From the NCBI RefSeq assembly GCF_004342845.1, contig NZ_SLXB01000020.1:19270-83269 (forward strand): a stretch of DNA of 64,000 bases, in the 5' to 3' direction. A program made the translations under genes and the position numbers. Below the pieces are notes generated by a model. It saw only the letters and a list, made by a program, of their open reading frames with translations, made no database searches and was not told where the DNA came from. The stretch is from Prevotella heparinolytica (GTDB taxonomy: Bacteria > Bacteroidota > Bacteroidia > Bacteroidales > Bacteroidaceae). Below are positions 53,445 to 62,359 of the stretch, in pieces; the stretch's first letter is position 1, and every line of letters starts with the position of its first letter.

Positions 53445-53475
53445 TATCCGGGATGTCTGTCCCGGATATTTTTTT
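53444..53475 (+). terminator. LytTR gene terminator
   Basis: A perfect 10-bp stem ATATCCGGGA/TCCCGGATAT with a 6-nt loop, then a run of T. It separates the regulator transcript from the TonB receptor gene. Confidence 0.9.
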
Positions 53476-53492
53476 GTCTTGTATTCTTCCTT

Positions 53493-53500
53493 TATGTTTG
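53493..53500 (+). promoter_or_regulatory. Bacteroides -7 box (TATGTTTG)
   Basis: TATGTTTG, 30-37 nt before the receptor ATG at 53530, with TTTG at 53473 as a possible -33 element. Confidence 0.65.
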
Positions 53501-53529
53501 CGGCAGAAAACGAGATAAATGGCAAAATA

Positions 53530-55455
53530 ATGAGAAGTAGAACATTTTTTTTGGTATTGAGCGGGCTGCTCCTGATACATCCTTTATTTGCGCAGAAGTA
53601 TATGACCGATACGGTGCGTCTGAAATTTCATATAGACAGTATCGCTTTGGAAGAGGTGGTGGTGAAAGGCAGGAAAACGCCGGTTGCCAACAGCCGTTGG
53701 AGCGATATCCACCCTGTGGAGTTAGTCACTGTGGGCGGTGCGAACGGAGATTTATATAAAGCCTTGCAGACGCTGCCGGGCACTCAAGTGCAGGGCGAAA
53801 CCGGAGAATTGTTGGTGCGCGGGGGCAGCAGTAGGGAAACACAGACCTTTATAGATGGAATGCATGTGCTGAATTCTTATACTTCGAACGGCATCAATAC
53901 TCCTGCCCGTAGCCGCTACTCCACTTTTATGTTCAGTGGGGTGAGTCTTGCTTCGGGAGGTGCTCCACAAGAATATGGAGAAGCACTTTCGGCTGTCCTG
54001 CCACTTGAAACGAAAGATTACAGCAGGGTTGACAAGGTGGGAATGAATGCTTCTGTGGTTGGTGTAGGCGGAGGGGGTACAAAGACTTTTCGCGGCGGGT
54101 CTCTGTCTGTCGATTTGAATTATCAGAACTTGGGCCTGTATGATGAAATATATTCCGGCAGAAAAGATTTTGAGAAACCATACCGTATGTTTTCAGCAGC
54201 TACCCAATTCCGCTATGCTCCTCGTGATGCCGGACTCCTGAAAATCTATGCGCAATATGACCGGACGGACTTCTCCGTTTATGAGGGAGATACCCGCAGT
54301 TTGTTTGCGCTGGGCGAGGACAATGTTTATGTCAATGCTACATATCGCAAGCATACGTCCAGTGGATGGAGCCGGTTTGCAGGGATGGCTTACTCTTATT
54401 ATAATCGGAAGATCGATGGTGCGGTTGTTTCGGGAGATAATTGGTCGGAGCGCCAACAGGAATTGCATTTGAAGGCAAAAGCTTCTAAACGGTTGTCATC
54501 CGTGTTTCGGATAGATATGGGAGTAGAGAGTTATATTCGTGGTTATGAGAATAGATATCTGCTTGGGGAGATAAAAGAAAATAATCACTTGTGTCCGGTT
54601 GTTTGCGCCGGGTTCTTTTCTGCGACTTATTATCCGTGGGAACAGTGGAAAGCGGAACTTTCTTTCCGTACGGAATATGTGTCGTTGAATCGGAAGATGA
54701 ACTTTTCGCCCCGTTTGGCTGTGAACTATTACGGAGGTAATGTGATATTGTCCGGAACCATCGGGCGTTATACGCAATTACCCGAAAACAGTTATCTGAT
54801 ACGCCGAAAGGATTTGTTATCCGAAGTGTGTATGCAGTATAATCTGGGTGCGCAGTATGAGGATGGAGGCCGTTTCTGTAAAGCAGAGCTTTATTATAAG
54901 GATTACGACCGGTTGGCATTGGAGGAAACGGGTGTCGATGCAAAAGTCGGGCATCTTATCTCCGGTGGTTACGGATACAGCAAAGGTGTCGATTTGTTCT
55001 TTCGCGACGGGGCTTCATTCAAGAGTCTGGAATACTGCTTATCCTATACTTATAATATAGTCAAGCGTAAGTACCGGATTTATCGGGAACTGACCACTCC
55101 TCAGTATGCCACCCGGCACAATGCCGCATTGGTTGTGAAGTATTCTTTGCCCCGACTGCGTTCCATCATAGGCCTTACCAATCGTTTCAGCAGTGGGCGG
55201 CCTTATCACAACCCCGCATTGCCGGGGTTGATGAATGATGAAGTGAAGCCCTACAACAGTCTGGATGTGGGTGTGACTTTTCTGGCAAATAAAAAAGTCA
55301 TTATACACGCTTCCGCCACCAATATTCTGTGCAGGAAGAACGAATTCGGCAAGGTGGACGGTAAAGCGATTTTGGCATCGGCAGACCATTTCTTCTGTGT
55401 GGGCGTGTATGTCACTTTGGGAAAGAAAGCGGCTTATGATGTGTCTAATTTTTAA
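53530..55455 (+). CDS. TonB-dependent outer-membrane receptor (short, no STN domain)
   Basis: A 641-residue receptor with a signal peptide (FFLVLSGLLLIHPLFAQ), then a TonB-box-like stretch EEVVVKGRKTPV (about 43-54). The plug domain contains GGANGDLYKALQTLPGTQVQGETGELLVRGGSSRETQTFIDGMHV and STFMFSGVSLASGGAPQEYGEALSAVLPLETKD. The barrel ends with FFCVGVYVTLG before a short tail. It lacks the STN and carboxypeptidase-like N-terminal domains of SusC proteins and is much shorter, so its ligand is more likely an iron complex, cofactor or other small molecule than a large glycan. The start MRSRTFF follows the promoter box. It is probably activated by the LytTR protein. Confidence 0.9.
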   Translation: MRSRTFFLVLSGLLLIHPLFAQKYMTDTVRLKFHIDSIALEEVVVKGRKTPVANSRWSDIHPVELVTVGGANGDLYKALQTLPGTQVQGETGELLVRGGSSRETQTFIDGMHVLNSYTSNGINTPARSRYSTFMFSGVSLASGGAPQEYGEALSAVLPLETKDYSRVDKVGMNASVVGVGGGGTKTFRGGSLSVDLNYQNLGLYDEIYSGRKDFEKPYRMFSAATQFRYAPRDAGLLKIYAQYDRTDFSVYEGDTRSLFALGEDNVYVNATYRKHTSSGWSRFAGMAYSYYNRKIDGAVVSGDNWSERQQELHLKAKASKRLSSVFRIDMGVESYIRGYENRYLLGEIKENNHLCPVVCAGFFSATYYPWEQWKAELSFRTEYVSLNRKMNFSPRLAVNYYGGNVILSGTIGRYTQLPENSYLIRRKDLLSEVCMQYNLGAQYEDGGRFCKAELYYKDYDRLALEETGVDAKVGHLISGGYGYSKGVDLFFRDGASFKSLEYCLSYTYNIVKRKYRIYRELTTPQYATRHNAALVVKYSLPRLRSIIGLTNRFSSGRPYHNPALPGLMNDEVKPYNSLDVGVTFLANKKVIIHASATNILCRKNEFGKVDGKAILASADHFFCVGVYVTLGKKAAYDVSNF

Positions 55456-55502
55456 GATAGCAGATAGTGTAAAACATATTATCGAGTATTAACGTTAAAA
55501 GA

Positions 55503-55925
55503 ATGAAGAAAATGAAAGCAATGATTGTTTTTTTAGTGTGTCTGTTTCAAGGCACGGTGACACTGTTGTTTGCCCAAAACCTGACCATTGAGGTTCGTGA
55601 CATTGAAAAGGCGGAGGGGCATCTTTATGTAGCCATCTACAATTCGGAGGAGGCGTTTATGAAAAAGCCTATAGCGACGTTCAGGGTAGATGTGAAAGAT
55701 AAAATACTTTCTATTCCCTGTCGGGGACTACCCGTCGGGACGTATGCTGTTTCTCTCTTTCAGGATGAAAATGGAAACGGAAGTCTGGATACCGGAGCTT
55801 ATGGCATTCCTACGGAGAAGTATGGTTTCAGCAATGATGCCGAGGGTGTTATGGGCCCCCCGTCATACGACAAATGCAGTTTCATCTTTTCGGCAGATAC
55901 GACTTTGGTGATACATTTGAGATAG
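55503..55925 (+). CDS. DUF2141 exported protein
   Basis: A 140-residue protein with signal peptide (IVFLVCLFQGTVTLLFAQ) and a single beta-sandwich domain: LTIEVRDIEKAEGHLYVAIYNSEEAFM, LPVGTYAVSLFQDENGNGSLDTGAYGIPTEKYGFSND and CSFIFSADTTLVIHL. The DENGNGSLD loop looks like a calcium-binding turn. DUF2141 proteins often occur beside TonB receptors. It is 47 nt after the receptor gene and likely in one transcript with it. Its role is unknown; ligand capture or periplasmic binding is a guess. Confidence 0.88.
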   Translation: MKKMKAMIVFLVCLFQGTVTLLFAQNLTIEVRDIEKAEGHLYVAIYNSEEAFMKKPIATFRVDVKDKILSIPCRGLPVGTYAVSLFQDENGNGSLDTGAYGIPTEKYGFSNDAEGVMGPPSYDKCSFIFSADTTLVIHLR

Positions 55926-56024
55926 AAGCATACCTCCATGATTCAGTCGTAGAGGTGTTGGTGATGTAATATTCGTTTACTTTTTCAAAGTTCCTTTCCG
56001 ACTATGAAAATGAAAGACCGCATA

Positions 56025-56138
56025 CCCCTTGTCAGAATAGCTTCTGACGGGGGGAGACCTAAGTATAGGACTTAGATACCCTGAGTATAGGACTTAGGTA
56101 CCCTAAGTATACTACTTAGGTTGCCTCGATATAAGACC
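56025..56138. repeat. Hairpin plus 22-bp palindromic tandem array
   Basis: First a strong hairpin CCCC-TT-GTCAGAA/TTCTGAC-GGGG (56025-56052), then units at 56058, 56080, 56102 and a partial one at 56124. Each full unit is a dyad: CTAAGT-ATAGG-ACTTAG, CTGAGT-ATAGG-ACTTAG, CCTAAGT-ATACT-ACTTAGG. The 458-nt gap between the DUF2141 and transglutaminase-like genes otherwise holds only a promoter box. Confidence 0.8.
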
Positions 56139-56353
56139 TTGTTTGGCTTTTCTTTTCTTATTGGTTTTTCAAGGTCTGTTTATGCTCTCTTTTTGGTGTG
56201 ATTTTTCAATGTCGGATGAGGCTTGGACTTCTTGGGATAATCTGCTTTTATGGCTTCCTCCTCTGCTGTTCATTCTTCTATTTAAAGGGTTGTTTTAATT
56301 TGCATTGAAGAGAATAAGCGGGCTTTAAATTTTATTTTATTCCTGATTTATAC

Positions 56354-56361
56354 TACTTTTG
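56354..56361 (+). promoter_or_regulatory. Bacteroides -7 box (TACTTTTG)
   Basis: TACTTTTG, 23-30 nt before the ATG at 56384. Confidence 0.6.
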
Positions 56362-56383
56362 TGACCCAACCTTAAAATAGATT

Positions 56384-59059
56384 ATGATGAAGCGAATTAC
56401 ACGATTTTCTTTTCTTTTAGTACTGATGTGCTTGCTGGCCGCTTGCGGCGGACGTTCTTTTATCACTGATGCTGCTTATCGTCGGCGTGTGGAACAGGAT
56501 TTCAGCCGGAAAAAGGCAATGTTGCCGCAAGGCGATTTGTTTGCCGTGTTCGATATGGATTTGCCTGCATATGAGCGTGAAGCCTTGGAGTTTCTTTATG
56601 CTTACATGCCTTTGGCCGACATAGCCGACTATCCCGGCGAGTTCCATCTGATGAATATACGTGCCTCTCGGAAGGCGGCAGAGGAGATGCCTTGGGGAAA
56701 GACCATCCCTGAAGACATTTTCCGCCATTTTGTGCTTCCGGTGCGGGTGAACAATGAGCAATTGGACAGCGCACGGGTGGTGTTTTATGAAGAACTGAAA
56801 AACCGGGTGAAATCTCTTTCCCTATATGACGCCATTTTGGAAGTAAATCACTGGTGTCACGAAAAGGCCGTCTATACCCCTTCCGATTCTCGTACCAGTT
56901 CGCCTTTGGCTACGGTGCGAACAGCCTACGGGCGTTGCGGCGAAGAGTCCACTTTGCTGGTGGCCGCCCTGCGTTCGGTGGGCATTCCTGCCCGTCAGGT
57001 CTACACTCCCCGTTGGGCGCATACGGACGACAACCATGCTTGGGTAGAGGCATGGGCCGACGGACGATGGTACTTCCTCGGCGCTTGCGAACCGGAACCG
57101 GTGCTGAATCTCGGTTGGTTCAATGCGCCCGCCAGTCGTGGCATGCTGATGCACACCAAAGTATTCGGACGTTACGAGGGAGCAGAAGAGGTGATGTCCG
57201 TCACACCCAATTATACCGAAATCAATGTAGTGGAAAATTATGCGCCGACGGCTAAGGCTATCGTTACGGTGGAGGACGAACAGGGAAATCCGGTGACTGA
57301 CGCATGTGTGGAATTCAAGCTCTATAACTATGCGGAGTTTTATACCGTGGCCCGCAAGCAGACCGATGAGAAAGGAAAAGTCTTTCTGACGGCAGGCAAG
57401 GGAGATATGCTGGTGTGGGTTTCCAAAGACGGCAAGTTCGGTTATGCCAAACTTTCTTTCGGCAAGGAGAGTGAACTGACGGTGAAGATAGATAAGGTGG
57501 CCGGCGAAGCCCATACCGTAGACTTTGATATCGTTCCGCCTCCCGAAAGTGCCGACTTGCCTGAGGTGACTCCCGAACAACGGGCTGAGAACGACCGCCG
57601 CATGGCTCGCGAAGATTCCATCCGAAATGCGTATGTATCAACGTTTATGACCGATGAAACGGCACGTGAGTTTGCCAAACGCTACAAGTTAGATGAAGAA
57701 CTTGCTTCCCGCTTGTTGGTTGCTTCCCGGGGCAATCATCGGGTTATATCCGATTTCATGGCCCGGCTGCGTTCTGAAAAGTCAAAGCGTGGTGGTTTCG
57801 ACCTCTTGCAGCAAATTTCGGCCAAAGATCTTCGCGATGTCCGTAAAGAGGTGCTGATAGACCACATGCTCTCTCCCATGTGCAAGGATAACAGCCTTTT
57901 CAGCAAGTACGTACGCAATCCGCGCGTGAGCAATGAGATGCTTACGCCTTATAAGACTTTTTTCAAGAATGTGGTGTCGAAAGCCGATGCCGAGGCTTAT
58001 GAGGCTGAACCGATGAAACTGGTGGCATGGGTGGCCGAGCATATCCGGATAGAGAAAGAGTGTAATCTGGGAGGAGCGCCCATCACCCCTGAAGGCGTGT
58101 GGAAGGCTCGAGTGGCAGATGCCCACAGTCGCGATATATTCTTCGTTTCGATGGCACGCAGCATGGCGATACCGGCTCGCATCGACGAAGTGACCGGAAA
58201 AGTGCAACTGATGACGGCAAACGGTGCTGTGGATGTGAATTTCGACCAAGTGCAACCTGAAAGCCAAATGCTGCAAAAAGGCCGTCTTGTGGCCGGATAC
58301 CGTTCTGTTGCCTCATTGGACGATCCGAAATATTACTCCCATTTCACGCTCTCCAAGCTGACTTCGCAAGGGCGTCTGCAATTACTCTCTTATGATGAGG
58401 GCGATGCGGATATGGGAGGCGGCACTACATGGGCCGGCCTTTTGAAAAACGGCACGGCATTGGATGCCGGAAGCTATGTGTTGGTGACAGGCACGCGCCT
58501 TGCCGGCGGTGGCGTGCTTTCCCGGATTGTTTTCTTCAGTATCGTTCCGGGGCAGACGACGGAGATTGAACTGGTGATGCGCGAGCGCAAGGATGAGGTG
58601 CAGGTCATCGGGAGCTTCAATTCCGAATCGCTCTTTACTCCTCGCTCCGGCGATGGCGGAACAGATAAACGAAGCCTGTTGCAGGCTTGCGGAAGAGGTT
58701 ATTTCGTTGTAGGCATCTTGGGCCTCAATCAAGAACCCACCAATCATGCGTTGCGCGACATTGCCGCCTTTAAGGACAAGTTGGAGAAGTGGGGGCGCCC
58801 GATGGTGCTTCTCTTCCCCGATGAGGCCAAAGCCGCAAAGTTCGCTCCCGCTTCCTTCCCCGGCCTGCCCTCCACCATCTGCTATGGCATCGACACCGAC
58901 GGCATAGCTGAACAGATTGTGAATAACATGAAGCTGAAACACAAGGAGGCATTGCCTATATTCATTATTGCCGATACGTTCAATCGCGTGGTCTTTGTAT
59001 CGCAAGGATATACCATCGGATTAGGCGAACAGCTGATGAAAACTGTCGAAAACCTGTGA
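56384..59059 (+). CDS. Large transglutaminase-like lipoprotein
   Basis: An 891-residue lipoprotein (lipobox LLAAC, Cys21). A transglutaminase/protease-like core lies at about 150-245: the cysteine in AYGRCGEESTLLVAALRSVGIPARQV, the His in DDNHAWVEAWADGRWYFLGACEPEP, with Glu where many members have Asp. A carboxypeptidase-like beta domain follows (about 290-380, VEDEQGNPVTDACVEFKLY), then a second helical region with a partial repeat of the core (WVAEHIRIEKECNLGGAPITPEGVWKARVADAHSRDIFFVSMARSMAIPARID, about 545-605) in which the catalytic Cys is absent, and a thioredoxin-like C-terminus (FVVGILGLNQEPTNHALRDI, MVLLFPDEAKAA). It is probably an exported protease or crosslinking enzyme; the substrate is unknown. 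Confidence 0.8.
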   Translation: MMKRITRFSFLLVLMCLLAACGGRSFITDAAYRRRVEQDFSRKKAMLPQGDLFAVFDMDLPAYEREALEFLYAYMPLADIADYPGEFHLMNIRASRKAAEEMPWGKTIPEDIFRHFVLPVRVNNEQLDSARVVFYEELKNRVKSLSLYDAILEVNHWCHEKAVYTPSDSRTSSPLATVRTAYGRCGEESTLLVAALRSVGIPARQVYTPRWAHTDDNHAWVEAWADGRWYFLGACEPEPVLNLGWFNAPASRGMLMHTKVFGRYEGAEEVMSVTPNYTEINVVENYAPTAKAIVTVEDEQGNPVTDACVEFKLYNYAEFYTVARKQTDEKGKVFLTAGKGDMLVWVSKDGKFGYAKLSFGKESELTVKIDKVAGEAHTVDFDIVPPPESADLPEVTPEQRAENDRRMAREDSIRNAYVSTFMTDETAREFAKRYKLDEELASRLLVASRGNHRVISDFMARLRSEKSKRGGFDLLQQISAKDLRDVRKEVLIDHMLSPMCKDNSLFSKYVRNPRVSNEMLTPYKTFFKNVVSKADAEAYEAEPMKLVAWVAEHIRIEKECNLGGAPITPEGVWKARVADAHSRDIFFVSMARSMAIPARIDEVTGKVQLMTANGAVDVNFDQVQPESQMLQKGRLVAGYRSVASLDDPKYYSHFTLSKLTSQGRLQLLSYDEGDADMGGGTTWAGLLKNGTALDAGSYVLVTGTRLAGGGVLSRIVFFSIVPGQTTEIELVMRERKDEVQVIGSFNSESLFTPRSGDGGTDKRSLLQACGRGYFVVGILGLNQEPTNHALRDIAAFKDKLEKWGRPMVLLFPDEAKAAKFAPASFPGLPSTICYGIDTDGIAEQIVNNMKLKHKEALPIFIIADTFNRVVFVSQGYTIGLGEQLMKTVENL

Positions 59060-59158
59060 GAAACAGGAAGCCGGCTCTCCACAAGAATGAAAAGACGCAT
59101 TAAAACAGTATCGATAGGAGACCGTATAAAGTTTAAACCGACTCTGTAGACGTGAAAT

Positions 59159-59959
59159 ATGCCGATTGTTGAAATATCATCTTTGTCCCATCCGGGAGTG
59201 GAAATCTTTAGTACTCTGACCGAAGCCCAGTTGCGCAACCGCATCGAGCCGGACAAAGGAATGTTCATTGCCGAAAGCCCCAAAGTGATAAAAGTGGCTT
59301 TGGATGCCGGCTACGAACCTGTTTCCCTTTTATGTGAGCGCAGACATATCGATGGTGATGCGGCCGCGATTATTGAACGTTGCGCCGATGTGCCTGTCTA
59401 TACCGGCGAAAGGGAACTGCTTGCCCGTCTCACGGGGTATGTCTTGACGCGAGGAGTGCTTTGTGCCATGCGCAGACCTGCTCTGCCCGGCCTTGCGGAG
59501 GTTTGTGGCGGAGCCCGCCGTATCGTTGTCATCGACGGAGTGACGGACAGCACCAATATAGGTGCCATCTTCCGCTCGGCAGCCGCTATCGGCATGGATG
59601 GCGTGCTGCTTGCGCGTAACGCTTGCGATCCCTTCAACCGTCGTGTCGTCAGGGTGTCGATGGGTTCCGTTTTCCTTGTTCCTTGGACTTGGATGGACGG
59701 TCCTCTCGGCACTCTTGCGGATTTCGGCTTTCGCACGGCGGCAATGGCTCTTACGGACAAATCCATTTCCATTGACGATCCTATCTTGGCATCTCAATCG
59801 CGGCTGGCCATTGTAGTGGGTAACGAAGGCGACGGGCTTCCGCCTGCGAGGATAGCCGAAGCCGACTACGTGGTACGCATTCCCATGTCGCACGGAGTCG
59901 ATTCGCTGAACGTGGCAGCGGCGGCAGCGGTGGCTTTTTGGGAACTGCGTGCTCGTTAA
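59159..59959 (+). CDS. SpoU/TrmH-family RNA 2'-O-methyltransferase
   Basis: A 266-residue SPOUT methyltransferase. The N-terminal substrate-binding domain (LRNRIEPDKGMFIAESPKVIKVALDAGYEPVSLLC) is followed by the trefoil-knot SAM domain with motif 1 VIDGVTDSTNIGAIFRSAAAIGMDGVLLA, motif 2 IVVGNEGDGLPPARIAEADYVVRIPM and motif 3 GVDSLNVAAAAAVAFWEL. The target nucleotide (rRNA or tRNA) cannot be told from the sequence. It stands alone, about 100 nt after the transglutaminase-like gene, without an obvious promoter box. Confidence 0.9.
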   Translation: MPIVEISSLSHPGVEIFSTLTEAQLRNRIEPDKGMFIAESPKVIKVALDAGYEPVSLLCERRHIDGDAAAIIERCADVPVYTGERELLARLTGYVLTRGVLCAMRRPALPGLAEVCGGARRIVVIDGVTDSTNIGAIFRSAAAIGMDGVLLARNACDPFNRRVVRVSMGSVFLVPWTWMDGPLGTLADFGFRTAAMALTDKSISIDDPILASQSRLAIVVGNEGDGLPPARIAEADYVVRIPMSHGVDSLNVAAAAAVAFWELRAR

Positions 59960-60172
59960 GGAAGTTCGGCGAGGAAACGCTGAATTGAGTAAAAATACAA
60001 TCGGATGATGGGATGAGGAGCTGATAAAACGATTGTTTTTAGTTTCTATGTGCGACAATTCATAGAGAAATCGGAAAATAAAGCCCATGTCTGTTCTCTT
60101 TCCGAAATAGGAGAAACTTTTTTTTTAGCATCTTTTATTATTTTTTACTGCCTTCCTTTCACTGATTATCGC

Positions 60173-60180
60173 TAATTTCG
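60173..60180 (+). promoter_or_regulatory. -7-like box (TAATTTCG) of the oad operon
   Basis: TAATTTCG differs in one base from TAnnTTTG and lies 47-54 nt before oadG. Confidence 0.45.
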
Positions 60181-60226
60181 AGCGTTTTTTTATAAAAACA
60201 ACTGAATAACTAATAATTTATTATAT

Positions 60227-60487
60227 ATGGAAAACCTGAATATTGCACTTCTGCTTATGGTAATAGGTATGGCTACTGTCTTTGCCATCCTGTTGATTGT
60301 TATATACTTAGGGAAAGGGCTTATTGCACTTGTGAATAAATATGCACCCGAAGAAGCGCAGTCTGTCAAGACTACGGCTGACGGAGCTGCTCCCATTTCC
60401 GGAAACATTCTGGCGGCCATCGGTGCTGCCGTCACAGTGGTGACGCAAGGCAAGGGAAAAGTGGCCAAAGTAGAGAAAATCCGATGA
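60227..60487 (+). CDS. oadG: Sodium-pump decarboxylase gamma subunit
   Basis: An 86-residue protein with one N-terminal membrane helix (NIALLLMVIGMATVFAILLIVIYLGKGLIALVN) and a polar tail ending KGKGKVAKVEKIR. Length, topology and position before oadA and oadB identify it as the gamma subunit, which holds the complex together. The tail includes GAAPISGNILAAIGAAVTVVTQGKGK, the usual segment in Bacteroidetes gamma subunits. Confidence 0.88.
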   Translation: MENLNIALLLMVIGMATVFAILLIVIYLGKGLIALVNKYAPEEAQSVKTTADGAAPISGNILAAIGAAVTVVTQGKGKVAKVEKIR

Positions 60488-60526
60488 TAATAATCTTATA
60501 ATATAAAACACACTGAATCATTTAGC

Positions 60527-62359
60527 ATGAAAAGAGAAATTAAGTTCAGTTTGGTATTCAGGGACATGTGGCAAAGTGCCGGAAAATACGTGCCCCGCGT
60601 CGACCAGCTGGTGAAAGTGGCTCCCGCCATCATTGAGATGGGTTGTTTTGCACGTGTAGAGACCAATGGCGGAGGTTTTGAACAAGTAAATCTTCTGTTT
60701 GGAGAGAACCCGAATAAAGCTGTGCGCGAGTGGACGAAGCCGTTCCATGAGGCAGGCATACAGACGCACATGCTGGATCGCGCGTTGAACGGACTCCGCA
60801 TGAGTCCCGTGCCTGCTGATGTACGTCAACTGTTCTATAAGGTAAAGAAAGCTCAGGGTACGGACATCACGCGTACTTTCTGCGGATTGAACGACACCCG
60901 CAACATCATTCCGTCCATCACTTATGCTCATGAGGCCGGCATGATTTCGCAATGTTCGCTCTGCATCACTTTCTCTCCGGTGCATACGGTGGAATACTAT
61001 GTAGATATGGCGAAAACCCTGATTGAAGCGGGTGCTGATGAAATCTGCATCAAGGATATGGCAGGCATCGGCCGGCCGGTGTCGTTGGGCAAGATTGTGG
61101 CAGGCATCAAGCAGATAAAGGACATCCCCGTGCAATATCACAGCCATGCCGGGCCGGGCTTCAATATGGCAAGCATCCTCGAAGTGTGCGAGGCCGGTTG
61201 CGACTACATCGACGTTGGCATGGAGCCGCTCTCATGGGGTACGGGCCATGCCGACCTCATCAGTGTGCAGGCCATGCTGAAGGATGCAGGCTTCCAAGTG
61301 CCCGAAATCAATATGGAAGCATACATGAAAGTGCGTGCACTTATTCAGGAGTTTATGGATGATTTTCTCGGCTTGTACATCAGCCCGCGCAACCGCCTGA
61401 TGAATTCGCTGCTGATAGCTCCCGGACTTCCGGGCGGCATGATGGGCAGCTTGATGGCCGATTTGGAGTCGAACCTGGAATCCATCAACAAATACAAGGC
61501 GAAGCGTAACCTGCCGTTCATGAAGCAGGACGAACTGCTTATCAAGCTGTTCAATGAAGTGGCTTATGTGTGGCCGCGCGTGGGTTATCCTCCATTGGTG
61601 ACCCCTTTCAGCCAGTACGTCAAGAATCTGGCCATGATGAATGTCATAGCCATGGAAAAAGGCAAGGAACGTTGGGGAATGATTGCCGATGACATCTGGG
61701 ACATGCTGTTGGGCAAAGCCGGCAAGTTGCCGGGGCAATTGGCTCCCGAGATTATCGAGAAGGCCGACCGCGAAGGGCGCAAGTTCTTTACAGGCAATCC
61801 GCAGGATAACTATCCCGATGCGCTCGATAAGTATCGCAAGCTGATGAAAGAGAACAAGTGGGAGCTTGGCGAGGACGATGAGGAACTCTTTGAGTATGCC
61901 ATGCACCCGGCGCAATACGAGGCCTACATGAGCGGAAAAGCGAAGGAGGACTTTCTGGAGGATGTGGAGAAACGCCGTGCCGAGCGCGACAGGTCTCCCC
62001 TGGATGATGCCAAGCCGAAGACACTCACGGTGCAGGTGGACGGGCAGGCCTATCGTGTGACGGTGGCTTACGGCGATATCGACCTGCCTGCTTCGGCTAC
62101 CGAGAAAGTTACCTCCCATATAGGCGAAGGGCAGGATGTGCCCGCACCGCTTGAGGGCAAGTTCTTCCTGACGAAGAATGCGCAGGAAACGCCCGTGAAG
62201 GTGGGCGACAAGGTGAAGAAGGGCGATTTGCTCTGCTACATCGAGGCCATGAAGACATACAATGCCATCCGTGCCGATTTTGACGGGACGGTGACTGCCA
62301 TTTGCCTGAATTCGGGCGATTCTGTTTCTGAAGATGACGTATTAATGAAGATTGGATGA
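60527..62359 (+). CDS. oadA: Oxaloacetate decarboxylase alpha subunit (carboxyltransferase-biotin)
   Basis: A 610-residue biotin enzyme. The carboxyltransferase TIM barrel is at about 1-300: FRDMWQSAGKYVPRVDQLVKVAPAIIEMGCFARVETNGGGFE, TFCGLNDTRN, ICIKDMAGIGRPV, and the metal-binding QYHSHAGPGFNMASILEVCEAGCDYIDVGMEPL. A conserved PYC-OADA region follows, and a C-terminal biotinyl domain has the lysine in YIEAMKTYN. It removes CO2 from a beta-keto acid, passes it to biotin and hands it to OadB. The substrate is most likely oxaloacetate, though methylmalonyl-CoA-type pumps share the organisation. It overlaps oadB by 4 nt. Confidence 0.92.
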   Translation: MKREIKFSLVFRDMWQSAGKYVPRVDQLVKVAPAIIEMGCFARVETNGGGFEQVNLLFGENPNKAVREWTKPFHEAGIQTHMLDRALNGLRMSPVPADVRQLFYKVKKAQGTDITRTFCGLNDTRNIIPSITYAHEAGMISQCSLCITFSPVHTVEYYVDMAKTLIEAGADEICIKDMAGIGRPVSLGKIVAGIKQIKDIPVQYHSHAGPGFNMASILEVCEAGCDYIDVGMEPLSWGTGHADLISVQAMLKDAGFQVPEINMEAYMKVRALIQEFMDDFLGLYISPRNRLMNSLLIAPGLPGGMMGSLMADLESNLESINKYKAKRNLPFMKQDELLIKLFNEVAYVWPRVGYPPLVTPFSQYVKNLAMMNVIAMEKGKERWGMIADDIWDMLLGKAGKLPGQLAPEIIEKADREGRKFFTGNPQDNYPDALDKYRKLMKENKWELGEDDEELFEYAMHPAQYEAYMSGKAKEDFLEDVEKRRAERDRSPLDDAKPKTLTVQVDGQAYRVTVAYGDIDLPASATEKVTSHIGEGQDVPAPLEGKFFLTKNAQETPVKVGDKVKKGDLLCYIEAMKTYNAIRADFDGTVTAICLNSGDSVSEDDVLMKIG

